The notes: a model not told the origin generated them from the letters alone. Shown: positions 43,171 to 55,992, counted from the stretch's first letter. The stretch is 64,000 nucleotides of DNA from Alligator mississippiensis (GCF_030867095.1 NC_081831.1:52079716-52143715), one strand, 5' to 3'. A program made the numbers and translations.

Positions 43171-44474
43171 ATTGTAGTCTGAATTAAAACTGACTCTAGT
43201 CCGAATTAACTAATCCTCATTGAATGAAGATAAAAGTTAATGCAAATGAAGGCAGTCCAAATTAGGCAATTTAAAATGTATTAATTAGCATGGATATACA
43301 GTGTTGCTTTTAGGAAAAACAGCCCTTAGGAACTCAGATAAGCATTCCTTAGGAGTTTAGATAAGCATTGCAAATACCAATCCCCTCAAGGGAAACTAAG
43401 TTTTTTTTTCAGCACAACATAGGATATCCAGCACAAAGTAATGCCTTTACAAAGTCATGCCAACAACATATCACCATGACTATGTAACAGTATCTTGACT
43501 AAGGCCCCAGGCCTGCCCAAGCACGTGGACTACTAGTCTATGAAGAAGGGGGCAAACCCTGTTGATCATCTATTAACCCTTAATTTGAACTGAAATTTGA
43601 TTTGAACTGTGATGTGAATCAGTTAACATAATCTGGAAAGTGATGAACACATCAACAAACAGCCTAAGCTAATGCGTTGCCCTAGTTTCTATATACTCTA
43701 ATAATCTAACCCTTGTCTTGGGATTCTGAATAACTTTTTTATACAAAGTGGATATAGAATACACATGCCTTAGTTATAACAGCAACTAGTCTCATGACCT
43801 TTTACATGAAAAGTGTACAAAATATAACTGAAATGAAGTTCATATAGAAGAAGGATCTAAAAACCTTTTTTAAAAAATGGGTTATTTTACAGTGAATATA
43901 TTCTTGTTTGGCAAAACCAATCTATTTTAGATATGCTGCTTCCATTGTGCCATTCCATCTGCTTCAGGAATAAGGTTTAAATATTAGACAATACATTTTA
44001 GAGCCTTTTCTGGCATTCTGGACTTCGTCAGCTTAGGCTTTAACACAAACAATTTTCCCATTGTCTAAAAGAAAAAAGAAAAGAGAATATAAATTTAAGT
44101 CATGATCTGAAACTTTAATTGTAATTTAAGGAAATTATAATTGCAAAGGAATTTTTTTTAAAGTTGCTTCATGTTGCAAATATATCTGTGTTCCATAGAT
44201 TTCAATGGATTTATGCCAGGGATGAGATTCCTTTGTTTATTTAATAGGATTTCTTTGTATGTAATGCTTAGACAAGAGGCTTAGAAGTCAGTAGTGTTTT
44301 CAATTGGACAGAACTCTTCTGCTGGTTAGCAAATCAGGTCCCAAAAACTCCACACTTCTTTCAGTTAACTCAATTAAAAATGGTTAATTCGATTCACACA
44401 AAATTCTGAAATCTGTTTGCTTAGGACCATGTCAAAAGAACCTTTCAGTATTCAGCATTTCTGGAAATTGGATC
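43171..44474. other. Unique AT-rich sequence
   Basis: A short direct repeat (aactcagataagcattcctt / agtttagataagcattgcaa) lies at 43331-43373. No gene or element could be defined. Confidence 0.4.
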
Positions 44475-44675
44475 ATTTACTGAGGTGCCTAAATATAAAC
44501 CTTTAGGCAACTGGGTTTGAACGCCGGGACTTAACATCTGTTTCATTACCGAGTTGAAAAATGAATATAATCAGGGACATTGTGAGACTTAATAATATTC
44601 ATAAAGAGCTTTGAAGATTCTCAGATGAAAGGAGCTATAGAAGTGCAAAATACTATTATTATTACTTTTATTTTA
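44475..44675 (+). repeat. MIR-like SINE
   Basis: The middle part (taacatctgtttcatt..gttgaaaaatgaatataa) and the 3' part (gtgagacttaataa, agagctttgaagattctcag, gaaaggagctatagaagtgc) end in a tattattatt tail. They match the core and tail of MIR/MIR-like amniote SINEs as I remember them. It is old and diverged, and the promoter end is poorly kept. Confidence 0.6.
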
Positions 44676-45811
44676 GTTTTTATTATATAAAAGCTGTTAT
44701 TTACAACAGTGTTCCCTAAAGTATGGGTGTCAGCATGGAATGTGTCATACTCAGGAATGGGAGGAGAGGAAAGGGAGGGGACAGAAACTGGGGGATTGTG
44801 ACTAAATACATCAACTTTCTTTCTTTAGGTAGCTAGGTAGGATATTACCCATTATGCTTGAAAGGAGAACTGTTGAAATGTGAAGAGACTTTAAGCAATG
44901 GAAAGTCATCTGCCTGAATTTGTGAAGAGCGTAAGAACAACAAGTCTGAGATGTGATTTCACCAGTTATTTTGGTAAGTACTAATTCAGACACCCATGAT
45001 ATTGCTTTAAATTCCAGTATTCTTAATGATTTTATAGTTCTTCAAAACATATAGGAAAGGAAAGGAAATATTTTGTTGTTTCTAGAGGTTGAGCTCATTA
45101 AATGCATTGGAGCTCTTTGAGGCTCCTTCTGTCTTTGCGTGCCTCTACGTGCTATCCCTGCATAGTTCACATGTAGGCCAAACTCTCTGAGCAATTCATT
45201 GCTTTTCAGGTTTTTGAGTAAAAATGCACAAAGAGAATCTGCTTTCTGTTAGCAGTTTTACAGGATACTGCCCCTAAACCTAAATACAATTGCAAGTTGT
45301 CTAAGCTATTTCTGTTCATTGTTCTATCAATTTTGTATCTGATGCTTCATTTTTACATTTGGATACAGTTCCATTTTCAAGGCCATTATGTGATACTGTT
45401 GATTATCATGCAGATTCTGTTGTAGAATAGAATTGTAGAACTCTACAATTGTAATTGTAAAATAATTCTAGGATTGTAGAAGAGTTTCTATAGTACAAGC
45501 TTGCATTTGATATTTTCTGTTGGGATACCAGTCAATTTCTTTTGGGATGTCAACATTTGATGCCAGTCAATAGGCAACTGTTTAATGCTTACTGCTAGTC
45601 CCATAGAGTTTGCAGTCACCCAGAGCCAAGGAGTCTGACAAAGGTTGTCTTGTTTCAGTGTCTGAGTTCTAACTGATCAACACTGAATAATATGAACCTC
45701 AACACAGTATAACAGTTAGTGACAACTGACTCTTGCGAGATCCCCATACCTTTGACATGCAGGATTCTTGCATTGATATCACTTCAATTGCTGTTTAGCA
45801 TATGTAGATAG
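44676..45811. other. Unique AT-rich sequence
   Basis: An imperfect local palindrome of attgtagaa/ttctacaat units lies near 45421-45490. No gene seen. Confidence 0.4.
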
Positions 45812-46077
45812 AGGGTGCATGTACACGAGATGCTATGTAGCTACAGTGATGTATCATTGGCAGACACAAACCATGATATCACAGCTATGTTGCTATAGCA
45901 ATGTGTTTCCTTGATATAGTGCATCATTATGGTGACATAGCAGCTAACAATAGCTGTGTGCAGTTAACATGGTGCAGTAATGGCTTTTACTGTGCCATCA
46001 TTTAGTACTTCCCAAGGCAAGTACTAAATGATGGCACAGTAACAACAGCACCATAGGGGCATGTGTAGATGGGCCCA
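45812..46077. mobile_element. 266 bp MITE with internal 23 bp perfect hairpin
   Basis: The ends agggtgcatgtacac and (reverse complement) tgggcccatctacac pair. Within it, 45988-46010 is exactly complementary to 46019-46041 with an 8 nt loop. The terminus resembles that at 37313 (gggcacgtctacac). No transposase is seen; the target duplication is unclear (tag on both sides at best). Confidence 0.62.
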
Positions 46078-46427
46078 CTGTTTAGTATGTGGTTTGGGGG
46101 GGTTGTTTTGTTTGTCTTTTTGTGCAGTAAACAACAAAATTTAAAAATGTAATATAGGGCACCTTCATAGGTTAGATACTTGCTTTAAACTTACTCATAG
46201 GCAGGAGAATGGCATAATCCAAATGTTTAAAAGATAGCATTTTCCATAATTGGTATGCTGTTCTACTTCATGCCAGAACTTCTCTGTGTCTTCATATTTT
46301 CCTTTTCCCCATACCAGTGTCTTCCATTCTCCTCCTCAAAACAAAGGATCTAGTTATTTTCCCTTTTCCTCCAGATATCACCAAAGAACTTTCTTTCCTG
46401 TGTATATCTGTGGGTAAGATGAGACAA

Positions 46428-46461
46428 TGTCTCTCTCTTTTCTCTCTCTCTTTTTATCTCT
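46428..46461. repeat. CT-rich simple repeat
   Basis: tctctctcttttctctctct-type low-complexity tract. Confidence 0.8.
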
Positions 46462-46734
46462 ACTCCTTTCTAACAAGGACAACATTTTGAGGAGGCTGGA
46501 TGCTACTAGAGCAGAAGCAAAGAAACCCTCTTATTTTATTCCCCTTCTGTATTCCACTTTCACTTCTCATTAGTAATCCTTTTGTTTCTCTCTGGGAGAT
46601 AAGTCAAGTCAGTATTTTAAACTCCTTTGGGAAATGGGTAGACTCAAGATGGACAGGCTTGCAATGCTGGAAAGTATAAGTGCTGCCCTCAACTAGTCCT
46701 TTGATATAATTTTGAGATCGGTTTATGACATGAC

Positions 46735-46795
46735 TTCTTGTGTTAGTAGAGGACTGAACTGGATGCCCTAGTAGGTCCTTCTGGTCCTCTTTTTT
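46735..46795 (+). repeat. CR1-type 3' end fragment
   Basis: gaggactgaactggatgccc then tagtaggtccttctggtcct corresponds to the conserved CR1/L3 tail 'gactggactagatgacctcc..aggtc'. It is an old, short fragment. Confidence 0.45.
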
Positions 46796-47899
46796 TTGTG
46801 TTTATACAGAGGCATAGGAAGAATGCACCAGAGAAATCCTTTCTCATTCTTCCCTCACTAAGCAACACACAGGAACAGCAGCAAGTCAGTGATGCAGGCA
46901 ATGTATGTAAGGTGTTCTGAGGAACTATAGTTTTCTAGACTGACACTTCTACTGCGAGGATCTATCATGCCATTTTTTGGCTAATGAAACCCATGTTGGG
47001 AGAGCAAAAAAACCCTGCTGATTTTGGTGTCAAAATATGGGGTTGATTCTTACTCCAGGAGCAGTGAACTCCACTGTCAATGTATAGAGCTGTGATTCCC
47101 AGAACACCTTTCACTCCATGACACACATTGCCCATGCCTTTGCAACCTGCATCCAGGAAGTGCAAAAGGATTAGAGAATGTAGCAGGTAAAAGTGGAGAG
47201 GTACCTGGGGACTTAGATGTCAGGCAGATTATATAGTGTGTCATAAATTCAATGTCTATATTGCGTCCATGCATTTTTATATCCAATAGATTTATGAAGT
47301 GAAGTTTGTAGGATTGTTTGTGAAAAGTATTTTGTAAATTCAAACAAGCACTGAACCTCACTAACCTTATCACCAGAAGCAAACTTTCTACAGCTCAAAA
47401 CACACCAAATGGATCCAGACCATGCCATGAGAAGAAATGCAAAACCTGGAAACATATCTCCATTGATATATCCATATCTCCCCATGATTACTACACTCCA
47501 CAATAGAGCTATCACCATTCCTGGATCTTACAGCTGCAGGCCAGTTGGAATCCTGAGCCTCTTGCTCTGGGGATTCCTCATGGTAGGTCCATGGCCCTTC
47601 AATGCCCCACTTTGGGTCCTGGCTCCAGCACAGACCAGTCAAGTGTGCCTCAGGTCAGATCTGAGCTGCCTGCCTGTTCTCACCCACCCACTTTCACTGC
47701 AACCAGTAATCCTCAGGCCTCTCAAAGATCTTATAGGTCTGGGCTTTCCCCAGCCAGGACTGTGTGTGTAAGGTTCATGGTCCTGGCATTTCCTGGGGCT
47801 GCTGCACACCAGCAGTCCTACCAGGTCTCCCTACCCTGGCAGGGTGCAGTTTTAGGTCATGCTCAGGACCTGGAGTCTTCTTTTTCCCCATAGCCCTAA
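46796..47899. other. Unannotated sequence left of the hAT element
   Basis: GC content rises towards 47900. It may include the 3' UTR of the hAT transposon, but I could not identify its terminal repeat. ORFs up to 120 codons lack recognisable domains. Confidence 0.35.
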
Positions 47900-48139
47900 C
47901 CCATCCCTCCAAGTTCATCCTGGCATGGGATCTCAACAGGGAGATGTTCTTCTCCTGCTGGCTGGTGAAAAACTAAACTGCCACCTCCAGCTCTGAGAGT
48001 GGGGCATTTCATGGTTGTGAAAGCAACCAAAGAAAGGAAATAGGTGTCGAGTGAGGAGGGCAATATTCACTCCATCTGCTTGTGGAGCTTGGGGAACCCC
48101 AGCAGCTGAAGGTTCACCTTCAGGAACACCAGTTGGTCT

Positions 48140-50414
48140 ACCAAACTAGGATCCAAGGAGGTGTGGTGGGGTGTTACAATTCCCCAGCGATGCTGAACAC
48201 TCTCTCACTTGGAACACTGGTTGGTGAACAAGACAGGTGTTGCTGGGAAACCGTGGCCCTATCCTGCCACATCTGGCTGTAGATTGACCAATAGGCCAAG
48301 GGATCACATTACAGTGGCTCCATGTCCTCAGTGAGATAGGTAGCCACTGAGGCCTCTGCACTACCTGCTGGATGGTGCCAGATGGTGGGTTCTAATGTCT
48401 CTGGACCCTAACGTTGAAGCCATGATCTTGGCCCACATTGGCAGTGGCTGTGGTAGAGGAGGTTGGCTGCTGCTTGCAGTACTGGTATGGAACAGCGGAT
48501 CCCCCTCTTCATGTCTCCACCCCGCCTCTGCCCTTCTGCCTCCCTGACTCTGTTCACCAGCACCTCCATCCAGTGATCATGGTTTTTGATGCTGCAGATG
48601 CTCACATTCACCCGTGGATTACACATGCCCACCAGCACATGGACCATACTGGACCCCAGTGGATCCAGCCACTTTTTGATGCCCTTCTTCAGCCATTTCA
48701 TCAGTGCCTGCACCTCTAGTGAAAATGCCTTGCCTCAGCCAGGAACATTGATCTCCCTGCAATTATCCATTTGATTCTCAAGCTCCTTCGCTATGGGGAT
48801 CACCTGGATAAGGAGGGCATCACCAGCACTGAGGCTTTCAGTGGCCTCAAGGAACAGTATGAGGACCACCAAGATCTGGGAGATGGTATCCCACTCAGTT
48901 TTGTTAAGGGGGCCACTGATCCCAATCTCCCCACCCAGCCTTTCGAGCATCAGATATATGGGGTTCCACCAAGTCTCCACATCCTGCATGATTTTGTTCT
49001 GTGGGATGCTCAGCTCTGCCTGTTTCTCCCACAGCATCTTGCCCCACTTGATGCTCCAGTGGGAGTAGCCCACCATCTTCCTACATTTTGAAATGAGCTG
49101 GCTGGTCATGGTATTGATGGTGCTGTCACCGGGAGCCCTGTCCCCCTCCAAGGCATCCCTGATTATGATGTGGAACTTGTGTGTCACACAGTGGATGACA
49201 ACAAAGTTGGTATCAGGCACCACCTTGACCATCTTGGCCCCATTGTCAGTGACCATGAACCCGTGGGTGAGCTCAGAATGTCCAAAGAGCCACCCCTACA
49301 CCATGTGGTTCATGACCACCAAAAGCTCCCTTGCAGTGTGGGACTCATCCATCACCTCCACTTGAAGGAGAGCCTACCAACACCCTAACTGATCACATCA
49401 GTGCCCTTTGAAGGAGAGGTAGGCATGATCTCCACTCTGGCTGCTGCAGGTGTCCAAGGTGAAGTGTAAGGCCACCTGCGGACCTGCCTTCCTCAGCTGC
49501 TCCCTCAAAGACTCCCTGCATGCCTCATACAGGGATGGCATCACCGTCCTGCTAAAGATAGTATATGCAGGCACTTGGTAGGATAGGGCCATGAATGCCA
49601 TGAGCCACCTGAACCCTGGACACTCAACAAAGGAGAAGGGCTGGCCATCCAAAGCAAGCATCTCCCCTATGCTCTGGGTGAGGGGCTTTGGAGCAATAAG
49701 GGAACTTTTTCTTGGGCATGCTTCCACTGGTGCCAGGCTGAGGAGGAAAATGGGCAAGGGGGTGCTGCCTCCTGAGATGCAGCATTGCTGTGGTGGTAAA
49801 ATATTTCTCGTCCTTGCCCCCGCTTATCTGCTTTTGGCAGTGCTGGCAGGTAGTATACCTGGGATCATCTGCCACCTCAAAATGATCCCACTCTTCACTC
49901 CTATTCACTTCTGGGTTGTGGGTGGGGATCCTGCTTTATCCGCCTCCTCAGCATGCAGAGTCACAACAACAGGAGGATCTGAGCCACCTATCCCCACAAC
50001 CTCCTCTGAGGTGCTTTCTAGAGAAGGAGACCTGCTTCTAGGGGAACTCTGAGGGGTGTGGAGCACAAACCCAGAGTTCCCCTCCTTCCCTAGAATTTCC
50101 TTGGCTACGGCAATCAGCTCCCCTGCTTCCAGATCCAGCTCCTCCTCTGGCACTGGAAGGCTCATGCTGGCAACTGAAACTGGAGTGGAGAATGTCATGC
50201 TGACTCTGGTTGTGGTTACTTGTGTTACTGGTGGTGCTGCAGGCACAGACACAGCTCCCACCTCCTTGCTCCCACTAGCAGAAGAAGACTTATCTCTCCC
50301 AGGAAAGAGAGTGTGTATATGTTGGGGTGGGGTGGGGGAACTTGCAGCTGTCCCTCTGCCCCCTCTCTCTCCCCTGCCAGAAGACCTGGCACCTATCTTT
50401 CCAGCATGCTTCAT
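48140..50414 (-). pseudogene. hAT (Ac/ZBED-like) transposase, inactivated
   Basis: The first plausible start is MKHAGKIGARSS at 50414, with a Ser/Pro-rich N-terminus. A BED zinc finger follows (49908-49770: EEWDHFEV, YTTCQHCQKQI, HLRRQH, giving C-x2-C and H-x4-H). The catalytic core follows: LTQSIGEMLALDGQPFSFVE, FTLDTCSSQSGDHAYLSFKG (first Asp region) and MVTDNGAKMVKVV (second Asp), then VETWWNPIYLMLERL. The C-terminal hATC dimerisation segment is readable at about 48300-48180 (LAYWSIYSQMW, SPTSVPSERVFSIAG). Lesions: frameshifts before and after the BED finger (near 49905 and 49680-49700), in-frame stops at 49398, 48735 and 48408, and a frame change before hATC. No catalytic protein can be made. 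Confidence 0.85.
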
Positions 50415-50433
50415 GATGCTTGGTGTGCTGCAA

Positions 50434-50452
50434 AATGTGTGTGTGTGTGTTG
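50434..50452. repeat. Short (TG)n tract
   Basis: tgtgtgtgtgtgt just upstream (on the - strand) of the likely transposase start. Confidence 0.7.
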
Positions 50453-51060
50453 GTATGTAATGTATGTAATATATGGTGTGCTTTCCTGCAGAGGGATGAC
50501 ACACTGTCAGGGAAAACACAGAATTTTGTTTTTGGGGGGTGGGGGGAAAGACAGGTTAACAAGAACAAATAAGAGGATTTTGGGGGAAGAATAAGTTGAA
50601 AGGAATGGATAACAATAGGGATTGTAGGCAAAGGTAAGTAGGAAAGGATTGGAAAGAACTGGGTGGCAAAAGACTACCTACTACCAAGCCAGAGTCCTTC
50701 AGATACTGCTGCTGCAACAGAAAGACAGACAGACAGCTCACAAAAGGCACATAGATGAATTCACACATAGCTTTATATGCTGTTTCTATGTCCCTCCCCA
50801 AAAGCACTGTGATTTGAAGGAAACTTGGAGAAAGATCACAGTCACTGGCCAGCTACAGATGTCAGTATCAGAGTAATCTTTCCACCTGCTCCTCCTTCCC
50901 ACTTCCCCTCCCCCTCCCTTCCTGCATGTTTGCCTTTCAAATCTCTGAATCTTTTCTGAATCAATTCAGAGGCTTCGATTCAATTTGGAGCTTGTAATGG
51001 GTCTCTCGATTCAATTTGGATTCAGAGACTACCGAAGCTTTGCTCGGTCCCTAATGTGTC

Positions 51061-51904
51061 TCATTTGCCCACCACGTGTTATGTTACCAATTACAGAACT
51101 GATGTATATTCTTAGTAGTTCTGATGGCTGCTATCTCTCCCTTTCAACTTCCCAGTATGTTACAGATCAATATAGCTCTGCCCAATGTTGTCTCATAGGT
51201 TCCCTGAAATTTTGAAATCGTTTGGCTATCTTTTTGCAAAGTTGCCATGTTATAAAAAGATAAGCAAATAAACAGAAAAATGCAATCAAGTTTAATTCAG
51301 GTGCACCATGAAAATCTTCACAAATTTTTCTCAAAATAAGAAGCACGGAAGGGACTATCAGCAGGATTAGAAGTAAAGTGGAGAAGAACAGACAATGTAG
51401 AGATTAAATTGTCAGGCTGGTATCAACACAGAACAAGAAAACAAGACATGAGCATGAAAAAGACAAGGATAGCAAGAAATTTCATTTTCCAACAAAGGGG
51501 TGGCTGGGCTCAATTTTCAAATGTTTGGCAACAATGATTTTCTATAAAACTCAAGGGACAGAGTTAAAGAAGAAGAGTTCAGAAACATTTAAACATAGCA
51601 CATATCTTCATTAAGCACACTATATAAATCTAACTGCCAGCTAGCACAATGCCCACTGCAGGGTGTATTAATCTCAGTGACAGTTAACACAATGCCCTCA
51701 GTGTGAATCTATATGCCAGTTGCATTCTTCCTGCTCAGCTTCTTAATAGAGCTACACTGAGGACACAAATTCTGTTTTGTGCAGCATTTAAAATTTCAAC
51801 ATTTGCCTTCAAAGGGAAACTCCACAATTTAGAAATTCTTCACAAAAGAACATCACAAAAACTTTTCTGGGTTAATAAAAACTTGAAAAACAGGATGTCT
51901 TATT
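51061..51904. other. Unique AT-rich sequence
   Basis: No gene or element supported. A loose repeat of 'taacacaatgccc' occurs near 51640-51693. Confidence 0.4.
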
Positions 51905-51906
51905 TA

Positions 51907-52434
51907 CACACTATATTTATTCCAATCCAAGACGAGGCTTTTCCCCACATTCAAAAGGGTGGGGAAAAAATCCTCATATTGGATTTGAGTACCAGCCTGG
52001 GGCAGGCAGCTGCTGTGGATCTGGCCCTGCCCCTGGCCAAGAGCTGCAGCTGTCACCTGCCCCAGGCCAGGGTTGGGACTGGAGCCTCCACCACTGACTG
52101 GCCAAAGTTGGGGTGAAGCTACCTGTGCTCCCTGCCCTGAGCCAGAGCTGTCACATAATGTAGGCAGTAGTGTAGCGAGGCTGGGAAGGCAAATAGCAGG
52201 AGGGGGGGCAGAAGGGGTCTAGCTCAGGCTTGTTTGTCCTCATGCCACTGCTTTCCCCACCATTTGCCCCCTCACAGTGGTGAGGAGAGGTGAATTTAAG
52301 ATCACCTTCCATTAATTAGATTCTATACATGGACAATTATAACAAAATTATAATTTTCCACATATAGAATCTAATTAATTGGAGGAGGTCATCTTAAATT
52401 CCAAGGTATCTTGGATTTGGGTAAACACAGTATA
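51907..52434. mobile_element. MITE with GC-rich core and 41-44 bp internal hairpin
   Basis: Ends cacactatatttattccaat and (reverse complement) tatactgtgtttacccaaat share about 19 of 26 positions, up to a common atccaaga. A hairpin of 52292-52332 with 52358-52401 (gaatttaagat...attagattctata) lies near the right end and recurs at 36411-36480. The core at 51990-52110 is GC-rich with ctggggcaggcagctg / agctgtcacctgccccagg arms. The termini resemble 'cgaatccaagac' MITEs of reptiles and amphibians. Confidence 0.55.
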
Positions 52435-55400
52435 TTAGATCAGTGGAAGCTACTTTTTTTGGCAGGATTGCAACAAATAGCCTCACACTCTCCCCCACTG
52501 CTACTCCAATCCTTTTCCCTTAGTCAATCTGCTTGGCTTTTTGCTCTCTGCCCTGTGTTTCCTGGCCAAGCTGCTATTCTGTTTTCTTTTTCCCAGCCTC
52601 ACTTTACCTAATTTGGTGCTCTGCTTTCTGTTCTCTTCCTTATATGCCATTGTTTTACCTGTTCTCACCTCAATCTGATGCATGCCACACATAGAGGCTC
52701 CCTGTGCCACTTGTGCTACAAATTGAATACCCCTGTATTAAATTATACTAATATATGTAATCAATAATTATGCAATATGATATGCAGAATTTAAACAGTT
52801 TCTAGTATGTGTATGTGTGTATATATAATATCTCCAAGTAGAAATTTTTTTAAATGAAAAATTGGAATGCAGGTTTCCAGAACTGTCAAAACAGAATGTT
52901 TGGAAAGTCTTAGGAATTTTTTTCCCCATCTTAATTTTTCTTCTAATCAAGATTTGGCAAAAATGACACCGTTTAATGAGTTACTTTATATTTGCAAGAA
53001 CTATATTCGCTAGTGAAAAAAAAGTTCAACTGATTTTTTTCCCAACCAGATTTACTTGTTACCAGTGGGTCAGTGTCCCAGAGTTCTGTATTTTGTTACC
53101 CCTCCTTTTGTTTTGAATGTTTTCAAAATTAGTCTTGGTTCATAAAGCAGATCTGGTAGCAGCTCTGGGTGGTATCTTCCCTCAGTATCAGAAAATCAGA
53201 AATGTCTCCTTCAGAGTCTCCCATCTTGTAGGCTTCTGCCACAGAAGAGTCTGGCTCATAATATTCTCGAAAGATAAACTGAGATTGTACTGTTTTAAAT
53301 GTTGTAACATCTGAGTCTTTTCCTTGGCTCATCTAGTCAGTTACTAAACTCATGGAAAGTTACTTTAAGTGACCACACAATTAAAAGACAAGTTTTAACT
53401 CTTCCCATGACTGACAGTTCCAACATACTTAACTTAAGGAGGTCATCTGATAACAACTCAATATATAGATGGAAATTATGTTCCTGATCCTGCAAGGTTT
53501 CCCTATATATCTGATTATTTTTTTTAAATTGGTTAACAACTATATATGGCAGTTCATCTCAGTCTGTCGCATATGTCTAAGCCTGGCTGAACAAATGGGA
53601 ACATTGTTCATAAAAACATGTTCTCTTTTTCCTTGAAAAGTTTTGGCCTTGTTAGAGCATGATCTCACCCCCACTGAAGTCAAATGCATTTTTTGTCATT
53701 GGTTTCTCTGGGGACAGCCACTCAGAAATCATATTTCATAGGATTGTTGCTAAGCTTCATTAGTTAGTGCTTGTCAATCAGTTAGAAATTCTGACTAAAG
53801 ATATCATCTATGTGCAAAGTATTATTTTTCTACTTCCTTTCCTCCTGTTGTTGTGTTTATTATTATATATTGAGGCATAATATTAGAAAAGGAAATATAT
53901 TGACTTTTACATGACAGAATTTCTGGTAATTTAGGTAGTTTAAAGCTCTCTTTATCAAATAGAGACTTATGTTTCTGACTCAAGCTCCTATGGAGTTTCA
54001 GATAACTAAAAATAAACTGTCCACCTGTACAGTATATCTCTTGACTTATTACCAGCATTATCTTTTACTCACTGAGTGCTTAGTTATGCCAGATAAATAG
54101 ATGGCAGCTGCATGCAACAATTTCAAATATGTTTCATCATTACAAGAATATGGGCCGAATTCAATAAAAATTCCATCTGGCTATGCACTAGGCAGTGCCA
54201 AGGAACATTACTTTTTTTCATGGTCTGGCCAGCTTAGTGCAAGATTGTGTGCAGGCCAGATAATGTTCTATTTTTTAAAAATCTTTTTCATATCAACCTG
54301 CTCTCAATAATTTCTCCAACTCCCTTCATATTTAAGTGCGTGTTAGTGGTGCATAGGCAATGACATGGACCAGATTGGAAACCCACTGCACACTGTCTTT
54401 GAATACCTTTCAATCATATTTTTCTTTTTGTTCTTAAATAATTTTTCATTCTCTCTCAAAATTAAATCTTTGCACAGGGTAAATACATGTGTTGTGATCA
54501 TCTTAAAGGTTTGTACTATTGAAAATGTCCTTTTTTAAGTACTTTGAGTAGTTTGTTGAATAAAAGCACTAACAGCAGAAACAATGTTTTAATTGCACTG
54601 TAACAAGCCTTATAAAATCAGATTTCACTGTTCTTGAGCCAAAAGAAAACCCTTTAATATGATGCATGCACAACAATTTGAAGTCTTACTTTTTAGCCAT
54701 TGCTATTTTTATTTCTGTATAAGACTAAATAGGTGTAATTAACCATATTAAAATACTTTAAGCAAGCTTAATCATTCATTCTTTACTTGAATTGCATCGA
54801 GCTTTCTACTAAGACAAGATATACTTATAGGGTCCATGCAGCTAGATAAAGGGACGCAGGTTCTGAAGGCCAGCTTTGGAAAATCAGTTTAAAAGTGCAA
54901 TCGTATTTAAAATGTAGCAATTAACTTCAAGGTACCCATGGTAAAATCGCTTTATTTATAAATTCCTTTATACAGCAGTGGAGGAAGTGTGGTATGGCTT
55001 CGCTTTCTGTTCTATACCTTTCAACTTCTAAGTACCCTTTGTGTGTTCAAACCAGAAGCCATCTTATACTTGGAGCTCATTATGAAAGGAAAGATGCACA
55101 TTATGCCATTGTGCTCTCTCATGAATGATTTACTTTGATTCCTTTGCTTTTGTATTGACTTAATTGCAGAAGAAAGTCTTTCCAGCTGAAAGCTTCTGAC
55201 CCCTCTTTGGGTACATATGCACATTATAATGAAATAGATATCTAGGGATAGGTCAGTGTTTGGGAACAATTACCCCTGGAGGCATTAATTATTGGGGGTA
55301 ACATCAACAATATAGTTTACAAACAAAAGCTACCTTTTCCTTTGCCCATCCATGTATTAAGCACTGCAGAAAAAACATACCATCTCTTCTCTGTATTGCT

Positions 55401-55803
55401 TGGTATAGCTGTTGACTTTGCTATCCAACAGACTCCTAAAATTTTAACTGGAATTCTCTGGCTAAATGAACTGCTTGGGTTTGGGAGGCAGATACTAATA
55501 ACATCAATAAGTGAAATGCAGCAAAAGATCAGTAGGTTAGTCAGGACTGCTGAACAATTACTTCTTAGAATCAACCAGCCAAAGTTATAAAAGTCAAGAT
55601 GATTTTGGGCTCCCTTCTTTTCTGAAGGGCATAGCCTGGAGTATTAGTGGATGGATTTACCTACTTAGGTATCAACTTTCGTAAGTTTCATGACTGCATC
55701 TACAATAAATGGTATTTTCTCGCGTATAACACGTCATCACATAAAAAACACTACTTGTTTTTGGAAGGCAAAATGTAGAAAAAGAATATTTTTCCTGAGT
55801 CAT
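52435..55803. other. Unique AT-rich sequence
   Basis: No host exon seen. A weak ancient-repeat motif ('cactgaagtcaaatgcattt') lies near 53672. 55140-55215 carries gctgaaagcttctgacccct, possibly a retroposon remnant. Confidence 0.45.
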
Positions 55804-55992
55804 AGATCACTGTGTAACATAGAATAAGTCCTCCTGGGAATATCAAGAGTCCAGGAAGTGTGGGATCCCAGGAGCCAATCTGTGAGACAGCAGTCATTAG
55901 GCTGCTGTCTCACCCAGACTAACTTCTGGAATGTCACACTTCTTGGACACTGCGTGCTCCCAGGAGGTTTACTTTATGCCACACAAGGCTAG
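55804..55992. repeat. 190 bp multi-arm hairpin
   Basis: Three nested arms share one axis. The outer arm pairs tgtgtaacata..taagtcctcctggga (55811-55840) with tcccaggaggtttactttat then gccacaca (55957-55984). The middle arm pairs gtccaggaagtgtgg (55850-55864) with cacacttcttggac (55935-55948). The inner arm is a perfect 12 bp stem gtgagacagcag (55882-55893) with 55902-55913, loop 8 nt. It is probably a small MITE; a hairpin RNA is an alternative that sequence alone cannot decide. Confidence 0.6.

Larger units (their letters stand above)
47900..51060 (-). mobile_element. hAT-superfamily DNA transposon relic with BED-finger transposase
   Basis: It contains a broken transposase on the - strand (48140-50414). 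A likely 5' terminus lies at about 51053 (- strand start tagggaccgagcaaagcttc), followed by repeated ctgaatc / aattgaatcgag sub-terminal motifs (50995-51031). The far end near 47900 was not recognised. hAT elements move by cut-and-paste and leave 8 bp duplications, which I could not test here. Confidence 0.7.

Noticed and set aside
47409..47893. Open frames of 120 and 100 codons near the hAT relic
   Set aside because: No hAT motif is present; they are on the opposite strand from the transposase and overlap one another.
49398..49757. Considered a domesticated ZBED host gene
   Set aside because: Multiple frameshifts and in-frame stops interrupt BED, core and hATC domains, so no intact product is possible.
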